Shown piece by piece: positions 1 to 10,991 of a stretch of 64,000 nucleotides of DNA. This DNA is from Chrysoporthe austroafricana (lineage: Eukaryota; Ascomycota; Sordariomycetes; Diaporthales; Cryphonectriaceae). The stretch is taken from positions 249,576-313,575 of the forward strand of contig JYIP02000004.1 in assembly GCA_001051155.2 (NCBI GenBank), read 5' to 3'. The notes under the pieces were generated by a model. That model did no database searches and was not told the origin of the DNA. It was given only the letters and a program-made list of their open reading frames with translations. The first letter of the stretch is position 1, and each line of letters starts with the position of its first letter. The position numbers and the translations under genes are program-made.

Positions 1-2
1 AC

Positions 3-221
3 AAGCTTGGCGCCGAGAAGATGCAGTCCCTCGCCACCGATACCCGCCTGCAATTTGCTGACTTTCGTCAGAAGAACCCCGCAAGAACGAAGGTGCTTGG
101 CATTGTTTCCCTTCTGCTGCTCGTGTCTTGGGCCTTCTGGATGTGGGGCCCCCTATCCACAGGCCAGGCTGCGCAGTACGTGAGGGACGTATCCGGCTAC
201 GGAGGGCAGGCGCCTCCTTGA
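3..221 (+). CDS. C-terminal fragment of an unidentified single-pass membrane protein
   Basis: The reading frame is open from the left edge of the window, so the 5' part of the gene lies outside. The visible 72 or so residues hold a polar stretch, a basic patch (RQKNPARTK), one strongly hydrophobic segment of about 20 residues (VLGIVSLLLLVSWAFWMW) and a short tail ending in QAPP. This is the layout of a C-terminal membrane anchor, as in Golgi or ER enzymes. I cannot name the family from the tail alone. The stop is TGA at 219-221. Confidence 0.6.
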   Translation, partial: KLGAEKMQSLATDTRLQFADFRQKNPARTKVLGIVSLLLLVSWAFWMWGPLSTGQAAQYVRDVSGYGGQAPP

Positions 222-3200
222 AGGTCGGCCGTGACGGACTCTACTTGGACATTCAATCTGCTAATGGGCCTGGGCATTCAGTAACTCCACCATGTTCTAT
301 ATAGACAGGTAGACGGCATCTTCATTGGCGCAGGTTTAAAAATATCTTCTCAAATAAAAGGAAATAGGATCCTTATCCGGCAGTTTTATTTTATATCTGC
401 TTTCCGTCCACGTGGTCCACCATCTGAGTTTAGCCAGCACCACAGCGGATTCTCATGGGGGTTTGCCCCTTCTAAGCCGCTCGTATACGGAACAATGCAG
501 TTGATTCTTTAATGTTCATCCTCCAACCTGTAGCTGTCTTGCAACCTCCTCCTATCCTCACGATCTTTGATGGTCTTGGGCTCCCTTTTGCAGTGCAAAA
601 CTTGGAAGCCAAGTACAGCTACCTACCTCGAGGCCACGGGTATCCTTCAAAGTACCGCCCCTAAGGATCAACACCCTAACTGACAATCGTTGTCTTATTA
701 CCTACTTCACCCCTCAATATATGTTCTTAGACAGCACCTGGAACCCACAATCGTACAACCGTTAAGCAAAGCCTGCATGGCTCAGTGGTTAGAGCGTTGG
801 TCTCATAGTAAGGACCCTCCCCCGGTCCTGTTTCGTTCGTCTACAGTCCGTATAATTACCCCAAGGGATTATTATATTGATAGAATTCGAATCTATGTTA
901 TAGAACATCAAAAATTCCTGACTTATCCTTTAGTCTATTTAATTCAACGGAAAATAGCTGGGAATGCCCACTCCAAAGGTCGAGAGTTCGGTCCCCTCTC
1001 TGGACATATCTATTTCCTTGGGAAAGGGGGGGGGGGGTTCATGAACTCAAGAGTCCCCCGACGATGGCGGAGGGGTCAGATACATCACTATATCTAGGGA
1101 GAGAGCAGGGACTTCTGACCTAGATATCTCATGAACACTCTCGGCTAAGAATAAGATATTTAATGCAAGAGGCCAGCCAGTTGAGGTAGGCCTTATCGCA
1201 ACGTATAGACTAAGTAGGAATGTAAGTAGGAATGTAATCAAAGTCAAAAGCTCAGCGATCACTTGTCTGAATGGGCAATGTATAGGCACAAGGCTGAAGA
1301 CGACCTCGAGGTATGACGAAGAAACATCTTGCTGTTGAGCAGACCTCCGTGTTGTACAAACATTTGTCATCGAGTGTTACACGGACACCTAGGGGGTGTC
1401 CTAAGAGGGAAGGAATATTAAGGCATGGCGAGTTACGCGCCGATGGGCCTTACCGGTCGGGCCCAACTGCATAAAGAAGGAGGCTGTGCAATAGATGCCT
1501 GAGGCAGACGTCGAGAACCGAGGTCTATAAGTACGGCGGGAACGAGCCCGACGAACAAAGGATGGAGCTGGTTCTTCAGCACTCCTTAGAACACCTTAAC
1601 AGTTATCATTAAATGAAGACCCCTTCCAAGCCCAGAACTCTGCCCTTATAACATCGAGCTTGGTGAATTACAGAAATCATTCGGAACCACGTATATCCCT
1701 TCGACACGCACGTATTCCATCATGTTGTTATCAGTTATAAACGCGCGATCCGAAAATTGCAGCTCCTTCGAGCTCATGCGACCCGTCAAGTATCACTCGA
1801 CCGTGTAGCTGGGAACACGGGATTTGAGCACCGGATTTGGCGTATATTAGAGGTTGATATAGATCGACAGACCCGAAGAGGCTCCGCAGGCTCGGACGAA
1901 TTTGTGCCACATGGCATATTGCACTGGCTGGTCGGTGAGCTCGAGGTACTGTGGAGCAAAGGCCAGCGGGCGTCATGGTGCATGAAATGGCCATCTGCGC
2001 ACTTGATGTGGTTCTGCCCTCGAGGGTCCAGCCCGACGCTCCTTCGGAGACGCAACCGACATAGTTCGAGGACAATGCGCCAGGGTAAGATCGGATCAGT
2101 GTTATTTTGAACGAAGGCCAAGCCATAACCCATTCGAATCCACGTTAGCCTTGGCTCATCACGGGACTTTTTAGCTCATCTCCTGCATCAGGCTGTTGAA
2201 AGTGGCGTTCTAGAAGTATTGTGACGCTCCCTAAACGGCATCTCCCCTACCTTCCCAATCCCTCCCAAGGCCTTGGATAGCGTACTCGGCCCAAGAGAAC
2301 CTTTCCGCAAAGATGAATCGGTGTCCCTTTGCAGAAGCCACATGTTACATCTTCAGCTGCTGTTGAACGCGGGCACACCGCAAGCGGTCACACCAAGGTT
2401 AGGCCTTCGCTTGCTTATTCTACTCCCGGCGACTGCTGCATGAGAGGCTGTGATTCACTGAAAGATGTACTACGTCTACTTGGGACGTAGGAGGGGCTAT
2501 CTAAACCGTCGTATGGTGCTAGAAAGCTTGTTAAGAGCGAGCTGAGTGCTCTTTTACGAATCATTTTGCTACTTGCGTTGGGGCGATGGTTTGAGAGGTC
2601 TAACCTATCGTACTTCCCCGGAACCCCGTGTTCAGTGGCAAAGACACGTGAGAGCGTCCTGCTGGAGTGAGTCGTCATTCCTCTTGTGACACAGTTTTTC
2701 AAGGTCATGTTATCACTTCACGGAGCGAGATACCTTACTGCCCCACTGTCTCCTTGAGCTAATCGATTCGGTTTCCTCTTGTGATCCTTCGTATGGGAGC
2801 ACGACATGGGTTGCGTGATGTGGAGTCACACCAATACCACCGACCACTCCGGCATGAAGACCGCAACGTGACACACCCGCTAATGACCGGTCAATACTAC
2901 AGTACGACGGGCGGCGGGCGCAGGCAAATCGTTACATTCTCATGGCGGGCAATAATCCGAGCCCCACCAGGGAATCAAGCCTCATGCTGTTCAAATTCAC
3001 AACAAACATGAAGACACAGCAGTATATGGAACGTAACTATAGGCTTGGCATAGATTAATCTGCAGTGGCTTAATATTCCAGTGTTATAGAGCTACTAACA
3101 TCGGATGACCTCATATTTTTAAGGTTAGTATATTGATGTGCACACGATGTTCCTGCTGTTGTTTTTTCTTCGCTGTGTATTATTGCTAGTTGGAATGTTT

Positions 3201-3601
3201 CCTCTGGGGATGCAACTGACCTGTTTATATAATTTCAGCACTTGTTGATTCTTTTGGAAACAATAGATGAATCATTACCTACTTTAAGGCTGAGCCTAGG
3301 GTTGGTCTAGACACTCTAGCCTAAGGGCATCGCCGTTTTCGATAAGACGTTGTTCGGCCAACGGTACATTCTTTCTTGAGGAGTAATTATACACAAACAC
3401 CCCCCCAACATTTGTCAACTGAGACTTGAAGAGGCCGGGCGGGGGATGGTTGCCGCCATTGTTATTGTACAACACACCGACATATAAGAACCCTCCGCGT
3501 GAGGACCGAAGTCCGGGAGGGTATTTGGTTGCGTTGTCTAGTTTCCCACCAATCTGTTTTGTTCACCTCTTGTTCGTGCAAGTGCACTTCACGTAACCGA
3601 C
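222..3601. other. 3.4 kb without a supportable protein gene
   Basis: Only short unconvincing ORFs on both strands. The one structured element I see is the split tRNA-Met-like sequence at 771-1006. Homopolymer G occurs near 1026-1036. The sequence has the mixed, stop-rich character of decayed accessory DNA. Confidence 0.5.
771..1006 (+). pseudogene. tRNA-Met(CAT)-like gene split by an insert of about 160 bp
   Basis: Bases 771-807 read as a clean tRNA 5' half: acceptor strand GCCTGCA, a D-arm with A box (TGGCTCAGTGGTTAGAGCG) and an anticodon arm with CAT at 804-806. Bases 971-1000 read as a 3' half: anticodon-stem strand CCAA, then AGGTCGAGAGTTCGGTCC with a B-box-like TTC. Between them lie about 163 bases, inserted just after the anticodon where tRNA introns sit but far longer than usual. 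The 3' acceptor strand expected to pair with GCCTGCA is not seen, so I call it a broken or pseudo-tRNA. A hairpin (aggacc/ggtcct) lies at the start of the insert. Confidence 0.5.
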
Positions 3602-5007
3602 ATGATCTTCCTGGCTGTCCTCTCATTTCTGTGCTCTTGCGTCCTGGGCGCCGCTGTGGGCACTGACATTGGCAGTGTGAACCATGCAAGGGACGGTGGT
3701 GATATCTGCTACGACGCGGTCATCGTGGGAGGTGGTCCAGCGGGCCTAAGCGCACTGAGCGGACTGGCTCGCGTACGCAGGAATGCTATACTGATCGACT
3801 CCGGGGAGTATCGAAATGGCCCTACTCGGCATGTGCACGATGTGATCGGCCTCGACGGTGAGATAAAAACTGTTTACGCGCTGGAGAGAAAGACCACCAA
3901 GCTAAGGGTTCTGGGCGCAACACAGGTGTCACTCCAGCATACTTCCGCTGGCTCGCTCGCGACAAGCTGGCCTACTACGACACGATCTCCATGACCAACG
4001 GCACCGTCACCGGCATACAGCCTCAGGCCACCAGCGGCGATCCCTCCTACACAGTGAGCGTGACGTTCCCCTCGGGCGAGGAATCTGTACTCATCGCAAG
4101 GAGCGTCGTCATCGCCACCGGCCTACGAGACCTCGTCCCTAACACCCCAGGCCTCCTGGAGAACTGGGGCAAAGGGATCTACTGGTGCCCCTGGTGCGAT
4201 GGGCACGAGCATGCTGACCAGGCTTTGGGCCTGATGGCGCCGCTGAACGAGATCCCTGGCATGGTCCGGGAGATATTGACCCTCGACACCGACCTTATAG
4301 CTTTCGTGAACGGCACGGACACGCCTGACCAGCGGAGCAAGGCCGACGGCAAGTTCCCGGGCTGGGAGACGTACCTGCAGCTAAACAACGTGACGGTTTA
4401 CAACCAGACCCTGACGCAGCTAACCCGTCTCAGTGACGGTGGGTCTGACTCCGGCCATGATCCGAGCGCCCCGACGTGGCCAGAGCACGACCTGTTCCGC
4501 GTCGACCTGGACGACGGGACCTCTGTGGAGCGGGCGGCCTTCTTCACCAGCTTTCCCAACGAGCAGCGGTCCAACCTTGGCGAAGCCCTGGGCGTCACCG
4601 TGGAGTACGACCGCCTCGCTGGCATTCAGATCAATGGATACCTGACCAACATCCCCATGGTGTACGCTGTTGGGGACATCAACATCGACAACTCCACCAA
4701 CGTGCCGCATGCCATGTACTCTGGAAAGAAGTCGGCGGTCTCTCTACACAGTAAGTCAATTTCCGCGTGGCTATCGTTCGTCGAACGTACCCATGCGAAG
4801 TGCCTGCATGCTAATCTTGTATGCCTCTCAGTTGCCCTAGCCAAACAGGAAGCCGCCGCCCGATTGGCCGCCGCGGGAGAAGTTGTGGATGAAACTCTCA
4901 TGAAGAGGGTGGAGCACGAACTAGACCCGCGGGAGATCTGGGATGTCATGAATGGTCCGCGGGGTGACATACTATATGCTGGAGAGTTTGAGTCGCGTAA
5001 ATACTGA
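3602..5007 (+). CDS. Secreted thioredoxin-reductase-like FAD flavoprotein (GliT-type dithiol oxidase family)
   Basis: Three exons: 3602-3857, 3926-4750 and 4832-5007, 418 aa. Intron 2 has a gctaat branch site. The N-terminus is a signal peptide (MIFLAVLSFLCSCVLGAAVG). A GxGxxG FAD-binding motif follows at about residues 40-50 (VGGGPAGLSA), then a CxxC redox centre (WCPWCDGHEH) near residue 165 and a C-terminal GD motif (YAVGDINI). The glycine-rich NADPH-binding loop that bacterial TrxR carries after CxxC is not visible, which fits fungal GliT-like oxidases of dithiols better than an NADPH reductase. Such enzymes often act in disulfide natural-product pathways, and polyketide remnants lie 5-10 kb downstream, but a functional link is inference. 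The substrate is unknown. Confidence 0.82.
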
Positions 5008-5478
5008 TTCATGTAATTATACGTGAGATGGTGCTCATTGTGAACATGCCATTTATACCGCCTTCAAAAAGAGAGTGTCTCTGCAGCCCCGAATGCCCCG
5101 CGTGGGTATACGGTTCTATACGTCGATGCCTCTTAGAAGGACAGAACAGTAATAATGCGGTCTTTCCAAGCACCCTACATACCGTCGCGCTCTTGCCACC
5201 ACGGGAACTTCGCTGAGTGTTACGATAGCATCAGATGAGACGGGTCTATACTGAAGGTTCGTCAACTAGAGGATAACGGCTTTTGCCCTAAGGGTTAGGG
5301 CTATAGGCACCCAAGCACGCCGACCAATCTCTGCAGTACACCCAGATACCCTCTATTTTCCTCGGCGACATAGGCAGTGCAGAGACCTCCGAGCTTGGGA
5401 CCAACGTCAAGGAGCTCGCATCGTCTACTTGATTGGTTCCGCAGCTCCTGAGACGTCTGAGAAAGAGACCCACGAGAC
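5008..5478. other. Intergenic, nothing recognised
   Basis: About 470 bases between the flavoprotein and the next ORF. I see no RNA gene, repeat or convincing coding frame. Confidence 0.5.
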
Positions 5479-7287
5479 ATGCTTCAACCACCACGTCCCC
5501 GCCCAGGACCCGCGAGCACAGGCTGGGGTGTCAGACCCGGTCTCTTCACCTATGCTGTTGCGCTCTGCGTCTTGCTCGTCTCCATCCACACCGGCTTCGG
5601 CTCTCCTGTCATACGTCTTTGGAGTGGCATATCCCCTGTGAGGCATAATAGCATGAGGCCTGGCCCAGAAAACATGTCCACGGCCACTTCATACAGCATA
5701 TCAGCCAGCGATATCGACTCGCTGTTGGTGACGGAAGAAAACCCGGCCCGAAACGATGGCACGCTCGACTATGCGCGGTGCGCAGCTCTGCACAACTACA
5801 TCGTCCAATATGGCTTGCGAGCCAGCGGCCGTCCGGTCGATGATCTTCCGCGACGGTCGTATTGGGAGCAGGTGGGCGATAAGGCGGAGGAGTATCAAGA
5901 TCACCTTCACCCTAGCCTACAGGCTTTCCTCAAACTCGCAATAGGGGGCCCTGACACTGAGGCCCTGGGCTCTTTCTTCTTCTGGGTCGACGCTCTGTCC
6001 GCACTCAGCGATATGTTCAAGGCAGCAGAGCTGTTTCCAGAGAATCTGGAGGCAGAGAACTCAGGCCGGGTAGTCATTCTCTACACTGCCAATGCCATGT
6101 CAGGGCACAAGGCAGGCTTAATGTATGATCAGGAAAGGCATTGTGCGTATTATTCCGCGACGATCTGGGAGTACGATGATGCCTCACCGATCCACGAGCA
6201 TGAGGGGCTGTGGCACCCCCTTGAGACAGTCCTCAGCAACTGGATACAGATGATCCGCATCGGGAAGATTACGGCTTCCGAGGAGGAAGAAGACGCAGAG
6301 CGTGAGAGGTATGGAGTGTGGGCACTGCAGGCATATGGTGAGAGGCAGGTTGACAGCACCGTCATGGCGTTCCATCGGCTTGTGGATGCCATCGAAGATC
6401 GCATGCAGCCAGGTGCACTTTTGCCGGTAGAACACGGTCCTCTGCTTACAGATCAGCAGCTGGACATGGTATCAGTCCCGAAGAGATGTTTTATCCAGTC
6501 AGTCTTGACACAAGTTCGGAAGCCTCGTTTCAACAAGATAGCCCCAGGGCTGCTTGTATCTCATGATCACGAAGCCTTCGTTGCAAGGCAGATATTCACT
6601 ACCGTACGAACACGTGTGCGAGATCAGCAGGCAGAGCATAGCGCTGGGCTAATTGGTAGATCTCACGAATGCGACGCTTCTGACGACGGCAGAGGCTTTG
6701 ATGGCGGGTCGAGCGACGGACAAGGAGGTGGGGAGGTGGAGATTCCCCCGGTACTAGTTTTCTCTGCCGAGAATGGGCAGACTGTCAACCTCGACAAGGC
6801 TCCTACTGATTACGGGGCGCAATACGAAACCCCAGAAAATTTTGCAACATATAATCCCTTCTGTAAGCCATGGTCCGCGGTTGTCAAGCGGGGTGATCAT
6901 TCAACCCCAGCAGGTCTATACAGCGAGTCCGTACAACGTAGCCACGGGGACATCGCGGAGGAAGGATTTCGACTCCTGCTGCCATTTCCACTTCGCCCAC
7001 TCGGTCACAGCATTCACGATGAAAGTCTGTTGGGACCTAGGAGAAGTGATGGGTCTCTTGTCGACCCTGGAGATCCAACTCAGCTATTTCAGCATGGGAT
7101 CAAGCCTTTTGGCGGAGACGGTGCCGAGAGGGCGCAAAGGCTGGAAAGGCTGTTTGAGAAGTGGACACAGCTTGTCGAAGATGGTATCTGGACAATTGGA
7201 AAAGATGGAGTCGACGGTTGTATTGATCGATTTCGAGAAGCAGACGGTCCGAAATGGAGAGATTATTGGATATCACCAACCTGGTGA
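5479..7287 (+). CDS. Large hypothetical protein, family not recognised
   Basis: One open frame of 602 codons. The first 50 residues are proline/arginine-rich and contain a hydrophobic stretch (LFTYAVALCVLLVSIHTGF) that could be a signal anchor. The in-frame ATG at 5674 would give a 537-aa soluble form, and the choice is open. The body is acidic and helical-looking, with aromatic-rich stretches (GSFFFWVDALSALSDMF; WTQLVEDGIWTIG). A low-complexity Gly/Asp/Ser linker lies near residues 395-415. I see no catalytic signature. Length and residue composition support real coding, but I cannot assign a function. Confidence 0.65.
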   Translation: MLQPPRPRPGPASTGWGVRPGLFTYAVALCVLLVSIHTGFGSPVIRLWSGISPVRHNSMRPGPENMSTATSYSISASDIDSLLVTEENPARNDGTLDYARCAALHNYIVQYGLRASGRPVDDLPRRSYWEQVGDKAEEYQDHLHPSLQAFLKLAIGGPDTEALGSFFFWVDALSALSDMFKAAELFPENLEAENSGRVVILYTANAMSGHKAGLMYDQERHCAYYSATIWEYDDASPIHEHEGLWHPLETVLSNWIQMIRIGKITASEEEEDAERERYGVWALQAYGERQVDSTVMAFHRLVDAIEDRMQPGALLPVEHGPLLTDQQLDMVSVPKRCFIQSVLTQVRKPRFNKIAPGLLVSHDHEAFVARQIFTTVRTRVRDQQAEHSAGLIGRSHECDASDDGRGFDGGSSDGQGGGEVEIPPVLVFSAENGQTVNLDKAPTDYGAQYETPENFATYNPFCKPWSAVVKRGDHSTPAGLYSESVQRSHGDIAEEGFRLLLPFPLRPLGHSIHDESLLGPRRSDGSLVDPGDPTQLFQHGIKPFGGDGAERAQRLERLFEKWTQLVEDGIWTIGKDGVDGCIDRFREADGPKWRDYWISPTW

Positions 7288-7502
7288 CGGCCACGGAAGT
7301 GAGACAAGGGAATTCGACTCTAACATGTGCTAGATACTCCCAAGCTATTTGTACAGAAGATTCTATGCCAGGATGAATGCCCCGAACCTCTCCACTTCGT
7401 CCTCGAACTTCCCAAGTATCTGAAACTCTACTTGAAAAGAAAAGTCGACCTATAGCTCTTGCATGCCCTTAGCGGAGGATTTAAGAACACAGCACCACTG
7501 AT

Positions 7503-7976
7503 CTAGACATGACCTTGGCCAAGGCGGTGCCTCTTGAGTACAGTGTCCAGCCACTTCTGGCCCTGATCATAATGGGCGCGCGTCGGATAGTCATCGGGAC
7601 ATGCTCCCTTGAGCTCATACCTCAGCCTGTACCAGTCCCGGTCCGTGACAGGCGCATCGGGTGCCCTCATCGCTGCCACCTGGGCCATGCGGACGGAGAA
7701 CGCCGGGTCCGCGAATAGCTCGTCGGGATGGACGACCAACGTGAGCATGTATGCCCAGATGTAGCCCGGCACGCTCTCTCTCATGAGCCTGCCGGCCGTT
7801 TCCCTCTGGAGTCTATCTTCGATGCCCTGGAGATGGTCACAATGGTGTGGTGACGAGTGGTTTTGTGATGAGGAAGGGAAGAGGATGTGCTGGCAGCCCG
7901 AGTGGCGAGCTCGTCTGACGAGACTGTGAAGCCAGGATTGGATGGTCTCCGGTCCGGTAAGGATCACTGGCGTCAT
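7503..7976 (-). CDS. Small ORF with a possible retrotransposon gag-like N-terminus
   Basis: An ATG-initiated, intronless frame of 157 aa. The start (PVILTGPETIQSWLHSL) resembles the N-terminal signature of Ty1/copia-type Gag proteins, where a hydrophobic L-x-G stretch is followed by a W-x-x-W or SW motif. The rest (DRDWYRLRYELKG, HYDQGQKWLDTVLKRH) is helical and basic. No protease, integrase or RT frame and no LTR pair is visible nearby, so if gag-derived it is an isolated or domesticated fragment. The family assignment is weak; a lineage-specific hypothetical protein is the alternative. Confidence 0.4.
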   Translation of the reverse strand: MTPVILTGPETIQSWLHSLVRRARHSGCQHILFPSSSQNHSSPHHCDHLQGIEDRLQRETAGRLMRESVPGYIWAYMLTLVVHPDELFADPAFSVRMAQVAAMRAPDAPVTDRDWYRLRYELKGACPDDYPTRAHYDQGQKWLDTVLKRHRLGQGHV

Positions 7977-9824
7977 GATTGTTGAGATACCGCCTGAGTG
8001 ATTGTACTAACTGATCGGGAGTATAATAACTCTGAATTGTTTGGTTGTGGTGAAGACTGTACGTCCGTGATGAAAAGTACAGGGCAAGATGGCGACTTCT
8101 GTTTCTTCTTCACCACCGTTCTCTCGATGATTCTATATAGCGCACAACCTGTCTACCATCTCTCCATGCAGCGCTTCCATGCTCTATAATTTGACATGAA
8201 CCATCATCAACGACAGGCTACGCAATGCCGAGCCTTAGAGTCCGAAACATTCAAGCGGTATCCAAGGCGGTATGCCACCTGGTATCGAAAGCGGTGTCGT
8301 CGGCGGTGAAGCAAATTACTCTTGACCTACCGGAAAGTTCAGCCGGTAGGTGATGGCGAGATGCTGTGCGCAATTAACTGAGACCACTGTGGTGCGTTCT
8401 CGCGAGGAGCAAATAGTGCGGTCTTCAGGCATTGTCTCACATGGGATGCGTCATCCACTATCACAGACCAAGTAAGTCCTTCAATATGAAATATAAAGGG
8501 ACAGACGCTAATGCGGACTAGAGGTCTAGGTTTCAATTTAATCTTTATTCTATTCATTAAAGGCCGAATTAAATTGTCGGTAAGGAGATTAAAACATCTG
8601 TTTTGTTATGCTAAAATAAATGGAAAAATCAAAAGCTGATAACTGCACAGTGAACCATGTGCTGCGGCAGCATGATAACGGCCTCTTGAGCATTTCAATG
8701 GGTGAAGGTTTTACCGAAAGGCACTCAAGATTACTATCGAATTCCACAGAACAGGCTTTCCCATAAACTATACGAAAGCACAACCCTCAAACTCTTATGG
8801 ACCCATGACGAGCTTCATTCTATAAAACTGTAATTTAAAGCTCTTTGTGGTATTCTCAGTATCATGAAGATTAAATGCTCTAATAATTACTCAGGTCGAA
8901 GTCCAATTCCTTTTTGGGTTCTGGTGGCTTTACAACGAATCCTCTCGCCGTAACGCACCGTCGGTCATCTTCAATGTCTTCCGTTGCATCTGTTCGACCT
9001 CCTCGTATTTCCCCTACGTTCCAAGCATCAGAGAGAGGTTACTGATTCTATTTAGTGTAGTCGCAAACGAGGTTATGTCACCTAACATGCGGAGAGTAAT
9101 TACCTAGGCGTTGCAGCAAAGAGCAGGTGCGACAGACGACTGGATAAAAACTGCCTTGAAGCTACTCATCTACAAAGATCGATCAGCGAACCAATATTTG
9201 GATGGTCATAGAAATTATATAATCCCCTTCGGCCACTGATGCTGATACTAATGCATCGTGCTATAGCTTACGCCACGTACAGTCAGATGGTGGACAGTCC
9301 GGCAACGGAAGCACGGACAACCGAGGAAACGGCTCCAGAGAACGTGCAGCAACTTATATTCGAATATCAAATACGATACGAGCCTAGGAAGACCAATATT
9401 TATTACGCTTTACTCCGACTTATGTCTTCGGATGAACTTGAGCATTATATCTCTCGCGAAATGCAGCTATATTGATGGGAACCGACGTGATAGAAGATAT
9501 TTATTTCACGGCGAGATTTTTGGGATTATGGCATGGTATATGCATAGCATCTGCTTTATGTCTTTTGGATTGTTGCACAATTGTAACGATGTAATTTTTT
9601 GTTTGCTGATGTATCCTTTGAATCACACCATAGGTGTATTAACAGCCAGCACAGAGCAGCCCAGAGTGTTGGACGCCTGCTGTAGAGGACGAACGGTTAT
9701 AATTAAGGAGAAAAGGAGTTCGAGATTCATGGCTTAAGCATAGGCAGACTCAGGGAACCATATGTACAAGTAAAATTACCTCTTTCAATTTTCAGCCAGC
9801 AACAATATCCGAGTCCTCCTGACT
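7977..9824. other. 1.8 kb without an intact gene
   Basis: Relatively AT-rich sequence between the gag-like ORF and the ACP relic. Small ORFs on both strands (for example 9239-9475) have no recognisable similarity. It may contain decayed upstream polyketide synthase sequence that I cannot read. Confidence 0.45.
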
Positions 9825-10116
9825 ATGTTGAAAGCATCACTCCCGGAAGAGAAGCTCGATGGAGAGCTTTGCAACCTCGTCAATAAGCAGATAGTGCGAG
9901 CACTCGACCTGACAGTTGGTGTGGAGTCAAAGCTGCTCAGAACTTATGGGATTGACCCTCTGGCGGCAATCGACCTTCACAAAGTGCCTGGGCGTGGAAG
10001 TGACAACCCTAGATGTTCTCAAGGCGGCGAGTTTGCGATCGCTGCGTACGACGACAGTCAAACCATTGCTGGAAGCATCAAATTTGGACAGGAATGAGGC
10101 CTCAAGAGACAAGTAA
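9825..10116 (+). pseudogene. Polyketide synthase acyl-carrier-protein domain relic
   Basis: In one frame the sequence reads as the first half of a PKS carrier domain, ending in LLRTYGIDPLAAIDL. This matches the usual GxDSLxAVxLR helix, with the phosphopantetheine serine of DSL replaced by proline. After a shift of frame near 9970 the second half continues (LGVEVTTLDVLKAASLRSL), the standard ACP C-terminal helix. The frameshift and loss of the attachment serine make it non-functional. No intact KS, AT or KR frame adjoins it on this strand. The other PKS relic, at 12.07-13.34 kb, lies on the opposite strand, so the locus has been rearranged or holds two synthases. Confidence 0.72.
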
Positions 10117-10991
10117 GAGGTCAGCCTACTTTGGGTGAGAATCATTTTGATGGCTGTTGTACTCCATCCTCGCTGATCAGCTGGGGATGTCAACGGTGGC
10201 GATAGCTTCCTATTCTCTAGACAAATACAGCCAGAGCAGCCAAGCCGATGAAGAGCATGGCTCCGACCTCCGAGCTCTAAGCGTTTGTAAATATGAATAG
10301 ATCCTTCGCTTCGAAATATATAGACCCAGACAATCACAACTTCAGACGCACTCTTTTGAAGCACCTAGATGTCAACACAAAGTTAGTCATCCTTGCTGGT
10401 GACTTCATCCAGTATCTACTGTGAGAGACTTACGATATAGACAAGGAGAAGGAGCAGTGATACCTGGATACCCGGCGCGTGATCTTGTGATGAAGTCTTT
10501 GCCTCTTGTTCCTTCCTCACAGAAATAGAGACCACTTGCGGCATCAAGTTGCTTATGAATGTCCAAGTATTCATTACATAGTATAGTTAGCGATGACCTA
10601 CGTGGTCATTGCTCGAACATTTAAGTTGCTAATTTCGCCTATTGCCAAGATCCGAAATTCAGTCCCCAGAAGCTCGAACGATGGAAGGCTGAGGGTCTGG
10701 AAGAGACTTGCTAGGCGCTCAGTGAATATGATGGCCCACACTTTCCATAGTAGATACCTCCTGCCAAGTCTGCTCATGGTTTTCAGGGCAGCTGACTCCA
10801 GATGTCAGGTGCCAGTCTTGGTCTGGTTTCTGGTTATCGGCCCAGCTTCCCAGACAATTTCGAAATCTACAATCTTGCCATCCACTACCGCCACTGACCG
10901 AGAAACCGAGAAACCAACGAGTTCAACAATATCAAGCCATCCCAAGGTCTTGTGAGACGTAAAAATCTTCATTGAGCACCTTTCAACTACT

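Noticed and set aside
1731..2133. Overlapping ORFs of 115-131 codons on both strands
   Set aside because: No recognisable motif in any frame; mutually overlapping and probably chance.
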